DNA from: Marinifilum sp965230805
GTDB taxonomy: Bacteria; Bacteroidota; Bacteroidia; Bacteroidales; Marinifilaceae
DNA length: 64,000 nucleotides
Reading direction: 5' to 3'
Assembly: GCF_965230805.1 (NCBI RefSeq)
Contig: NZ_OZ246019.1
Coordinates: 2,976,001-3,040,000, forward strand
A model generated the notes under the pieces. It did not search any database, was not told where the DNA came from, and worked only from the letters and a program-made list of their open reading frames with translations. The translations under genes and the position numbers were made by a program. Every line of letters starts with the position of its first letter. Positions within the stretch are counted from its first letter, which is position 1. Shown here piece after piece: positions 61,980 to 64,000 of this stretch.

Positions 61980-62633
61980 ATGGTTCAAAATTCTAAAAAA
62001 AATCAGGCGGTTCCAGAGCCAACGATTAGACGCATGCCTTCCTATTTGGCTTACGCCGAAGGTCTACTGCGTAAGGGTCAGCAATTTGTATCATCAACCC
62101 AAATTGCAAATTATATGAATATAGATCCAACGCAGGTAACAAAAGATTTATCATACACCACTATAGTAGGAAAAACCAGGGTTGGATATGAGGTTAAAGC
62201 AATTGTTGATGTTTTATCCGATTTTCTTGGCTTTTCCGTAATGGATAATGCTTTTCTTGTTGGAGCAGGATCATTGGGATCTGCTCTGCTGCATGATAGT
62301 GGATTAAATCATTTTGGATTAAACATTGAAGCAGCTTTTGATGTAAATCCGTCAACAATTGGAAGGAAGATTAATGATGTGGAAGTTTTTCACATAGACC
62401 AGTTTAGAGATCTGGCTCAGGAATTGAATGTCGTTATGGGGATAATTACGGTTCCTGCCGAAAATGCACAAACTGTAGCTGATTTAATGGTGGCATGGGG
62501 AATTAAGGCCATTTGGAATTTTACTCCCGCAAGAATTAAAGTACCGGATGATATTATTGTTCAGAATACAACATTGTATTCTAATCTTGCAATTATCTTT
62601 AATAAGCTACATTACGAAAGAAGAGAAGAATAA
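61980..62633 (+). CDS. rex: Redox-sensing transcriptional repressor Rex
   Basis: Rex senses the NADH/NAD+ ratio and represses fermentation and anaerobic respiration genes. The 217-residue protein has an N-terminal winged helix (FVSSTQIANYMNIDPTQVTKDLSYTTI) and a Rossmann domain with AFLVGAGSLGSALL near residue 95 and IEAAFDVNPSTIG. The DNA-recognition segment reads TKDLSY where Firmicutes Rex has RKDLSY, and GKTRVGYEV follows, as in the Bacteroidota subgroup. Its operators may therefore differ from the classical one. The nrf and ccs genes here would be natural targets, but no operator was found. Confidence 0.94.
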   Translation: MVQNSKKNQAVPEPTIRRMPSYLAYAEGLLRKGQQFVSSTQIANYMNIDPTQVTKDLSYTTIVGKTRVGYEVKAIVDVLSDFLGFSVMDNAFLVGAGSLGSALLHDSGLNHFGLNIEAAFDVNPSTIGRKINDVEVFHIDQFRDLAQELNVVMGIITVPAENAQTVADLMVAWGIKAIWNFTPARIKVPDDIIVQNTTLYSNLAIIFNKLHYERREE

Positions 62634-62654
62634 TTATTCGAGAGATAAAATAAA

Positions 62655-62692
62655 AAAAGGGGTTTTGAAATTTTTCAAAACCCCCTTTTTAT
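62655..62692. terminator. Bidirectional terminator between rex and the small conserved protein
   Basis: GGGGTTTTGAAA (62659-62670) pairs with TTTCAAAACCCC (62673-62684), with A runs before and T runs after. It serves both convergent genes. Confidence 0.88.
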
Positions 62693-62714
62693 TTATCTGA
62701 TGTAAAAACTTTTC

Positions 62715-62963
62715 TTAGGCATTCTCCAAGATACGGAAAGCGTGATCTAAAATTGTAGTATCATCAAGTTCAACAATTCCTCCATTTGGGCCTTGCTCAA
62801 CATGGATTCCTGTACTTTTACCTTCATCAAAATTTGTTCCACCAAAATAATTTCTAACAGTTTCAACGTTTAATTGTAAGTCTTCTGCAATCCTTTGCAT
62901 GCTGCCGTCTGGCAAACGATCCTTAATTTGTCTTAGCTCATTAAATGTGATTGTCTTAGTCAT
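62715..62963 (-). CDS. Small conserved HTH-like protein
   Basis: The 82-residue protein has a predicted helix-turn-helix in its first half (TFNELRQIKDRLPDGSMQRIAEDLQLNVETVRNYF, in which QRIAEDLQLNVETVRNYFG is the likely recognition unit), followed by a Gly-rich loop (GPNGGIVELDDTTILDHAF). I believe similar short proteins are common in Bacteroidota and are annotated as DNA-binding or hypothetical. The function is unknown. It is a single gene with its own terminator, convergent with rex. Confidence 0.75.
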   Translation of the reverse strand: MTKTITFNELRQIKDRLPDGSMQRIAEDLQLNVETVRNYFGGTNFDEGKSTGIHVEQGPNGGIVELDDTTILDHAFRILENA

Positions 62964-63067
62964 ATGCTGTTTATTTTATTAAGGGTTAGAAATATATTTG
63001 CCCTTTAAATTTAATGAAAGAATTTCTTAAATTAAAATTATTAGAACGTTAATTCTACCATTAACAA

Positions 63068-64000
63068 TTAAAAGGTAAGTGTGAAACTAGTTCGCTCGTC
63101 AGGCACAGAATAAGCTGTAATTGTTCCACCATGCAGTCGAAGGATTTGCTTCGACAGACTTAAGCCAATGCCGGATCCTTTGGGTTTTGTGGTAAAAAAT
63201 GGGATAAAAACTTTATCTAATACTTCTTTAATAATGCCTTGGCCGTTATCACTTACTTGAATAGAAATCCGGCCTCTTGAATTCATAAAAGCTTTTAGTT
63301 CAATTTTAGGATTTTCGGTATGTTCCAAAGCATGTATTGAGTTCTTAATTAAATTTATTAACACCTGCTCAATCAGCTGCTCATCTGCCGAAAGTTCAAT
63401 GGATTGAGGATTGATGCTGATATCGCATTCAATTCCATTTCTTTTGATTTCCTCTTCCATTAATCTGTAAATATTATCAAATAGTTTTTGAACCTGAAAG
63501 ATGCTGAAGTTCGGCTTTGGAATTTTTGTAAGATTACGATATGTGTCAACAAAATGGAGCAGACCGGAGCTTCTTTTGTGAATTGTCTCCAATGCCATCT
63601 TAACTTCATTTAGAGTTTCGAGGTCTTGCTCATCAAAACGATTGGTATTGTTTTCACCAAAATCATCAAGAATGGTAGTAAGTGTAGTCGATAGTGAAGA
63701 GATTGGTGTAATTGAATTCATTATTTCATGTGTTAACACACGGATCAGTTTCTGCCATGATTCAATCTCTTGTTCTTCCAATTCATATTGGATATTCTTT
63801 ATTGATACCAATATAACTTGACGATTGTTTATTTTAAATTCGGTTGCATACACAGCCAACTGTAGAATGTCGTCATTGTCATTTACCTTTATCAGCGTAT
63901 TTTCGCCATGCTTCAGGTTCAATAAAGAATCCACCAAATCAGGGCTAAATGATTTTAAATCCTGAATCATTTTAAGATTGCTGATTTGGAAAAGTTTCTT
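63068..64000 (-). CDS. Sensor histidine kinase, C-terminal part (partial at window end)
   Basis: The frame is open to base 64000 (KKLFQISNLKMIQDL), so the N-terminus lies outside and about 310 residues are visible. The visible protein starts with part of a PAS-like sensor region, followed by the dimerisation helix with the phosphoacceptor histidine in LTHEIMNSITPISS, the N box NLIKNSIHAL, G1 DNGQGI and G2 KGSGIGLSLSKQI. The HEIMNSITPI form is typical of NtrY-like kinases. The response regulator is not in the window; it may lie upstream. Confidence 0.9.
   Translation of the reverse strand, partial: KKLFQISNLKMIQDLKSFSPDLVDSLLNLKHGENTLIKVNDNDDILQLAVYATEFKINNRQVILVSIKNIQYELEEQEIESWQKLIRVLTHEIMNSITPISSLSTTLTTILDDFGENNTNRFDEQDLETLNEVKMALETIHKRSSGLLHFVDTYRNLTKIPKPNFSIFQVQKLFDNIYRLMEEEIKRNGIECDISINPQSIELSADEQLIEQVLINLIKNSIHALEHTENPKIELKAFMNSRGRISIQVSDNGQGIIKEVLDKVFIPFFTTKPKGSGIGLSLSKQILRLHGGTITAYSVPDERTSFTLTF

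Overview
The window looks like chromosomal DNA of a Bacteroidota species, most likely an anaerobic or facultative, possibly marine member of the Bacteroidales/Marinilabiliales. Several things in the sequence support this: type IX secretion and gliding genes (porU, porV, gldJ, PorP/SprF-, PorE- and CHU_C-type proteins), a Bacteroidota-type Rex, promoters of the TTG-N19-TAnnTTTG kind, almost no Shine-Dalgarno sequences, low GC, and nrfHA for nitrite ammonification. The species cannot be fixed by reading alone.

Layout. 1-2.3 kb: the 3' part of a fused 2-oxoacid dehydrogenase E1. 2.3-4.8 kb: no intact gene; it holds a dispersed repeat copy, two related ncRNA-like units with terminators and a wrecked NhaC antiporter gene. 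4.8-12.9 kb: an algH/yqgE gene converges on a long minus-strand run (AMP nucleosidase, holA, a type-B T9SS cargo-like protein, PorP/SprF, PorE-like OmpA protein, rhomboid, GmhB, class IV aminotransferase). 13-21 kb: a solitary HsdR-N domain protein, an acetyltransferase, a large TPR-PD40-SPOR protein, the E2 acyltransferase, recR and a sodium:solute symporter. 21-24 kb: a pseudogene, a TlpA-like lipoprotein and a double-FKBP lipoprotein, framed by small repeats.

24-25.9 kb is mobile DNA: an IS982-family element, a 106-bp tandem array and a 56-bp mini-element. The outermost flanks of this unit share TATTGTA, and it sits between the ccsBA stop codon and what appears to be the ccsBA terminator. 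25.9-35.1 kb is a cytochrome c/nitrite module: fused CcsBA, a porin, NrfH, NrfA, then a separate ResB-like protein and a separate CcsA. 35.4-42.6 kb: alaS, an M23 peptidase, a MerR-like regulator, a Nif3-like protein, a zinc-ribbon coiled-coil protein and a thioredoxin gene split by a 264-bp non-autonomous relative of the IS982 element. 42.8-51.9 kb: ispF, porV, porU, gldJ, murF and an SMR transporter. 51.9-53.1 kb is a repeat-rich gap. 53-64 kb: envelope and housekeeping genes (GT2, LpxL-like, inositol monophosphatase, mtaB, ppx, phoH, folC, tRNA-Val, rex, a small conserved protein) and the C-terminal part of a sensor histidine kinase.

Two functional themes recur. One is the outer envelope and T9SS (two separate loci plus the SPOR protein). 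The other is anaerobic redox metabolism (nrf, two cytochrome c assembly systems, Rex). No wholly new multi-gene system is demonstrable. The best leads are the IS982-derived mini-element family with a clean gene disruption, the three-copy dispersed repeat, the paired ncRNA-like units, the fourfold SPOR architecture and the in-frame 21-bp repeat array.
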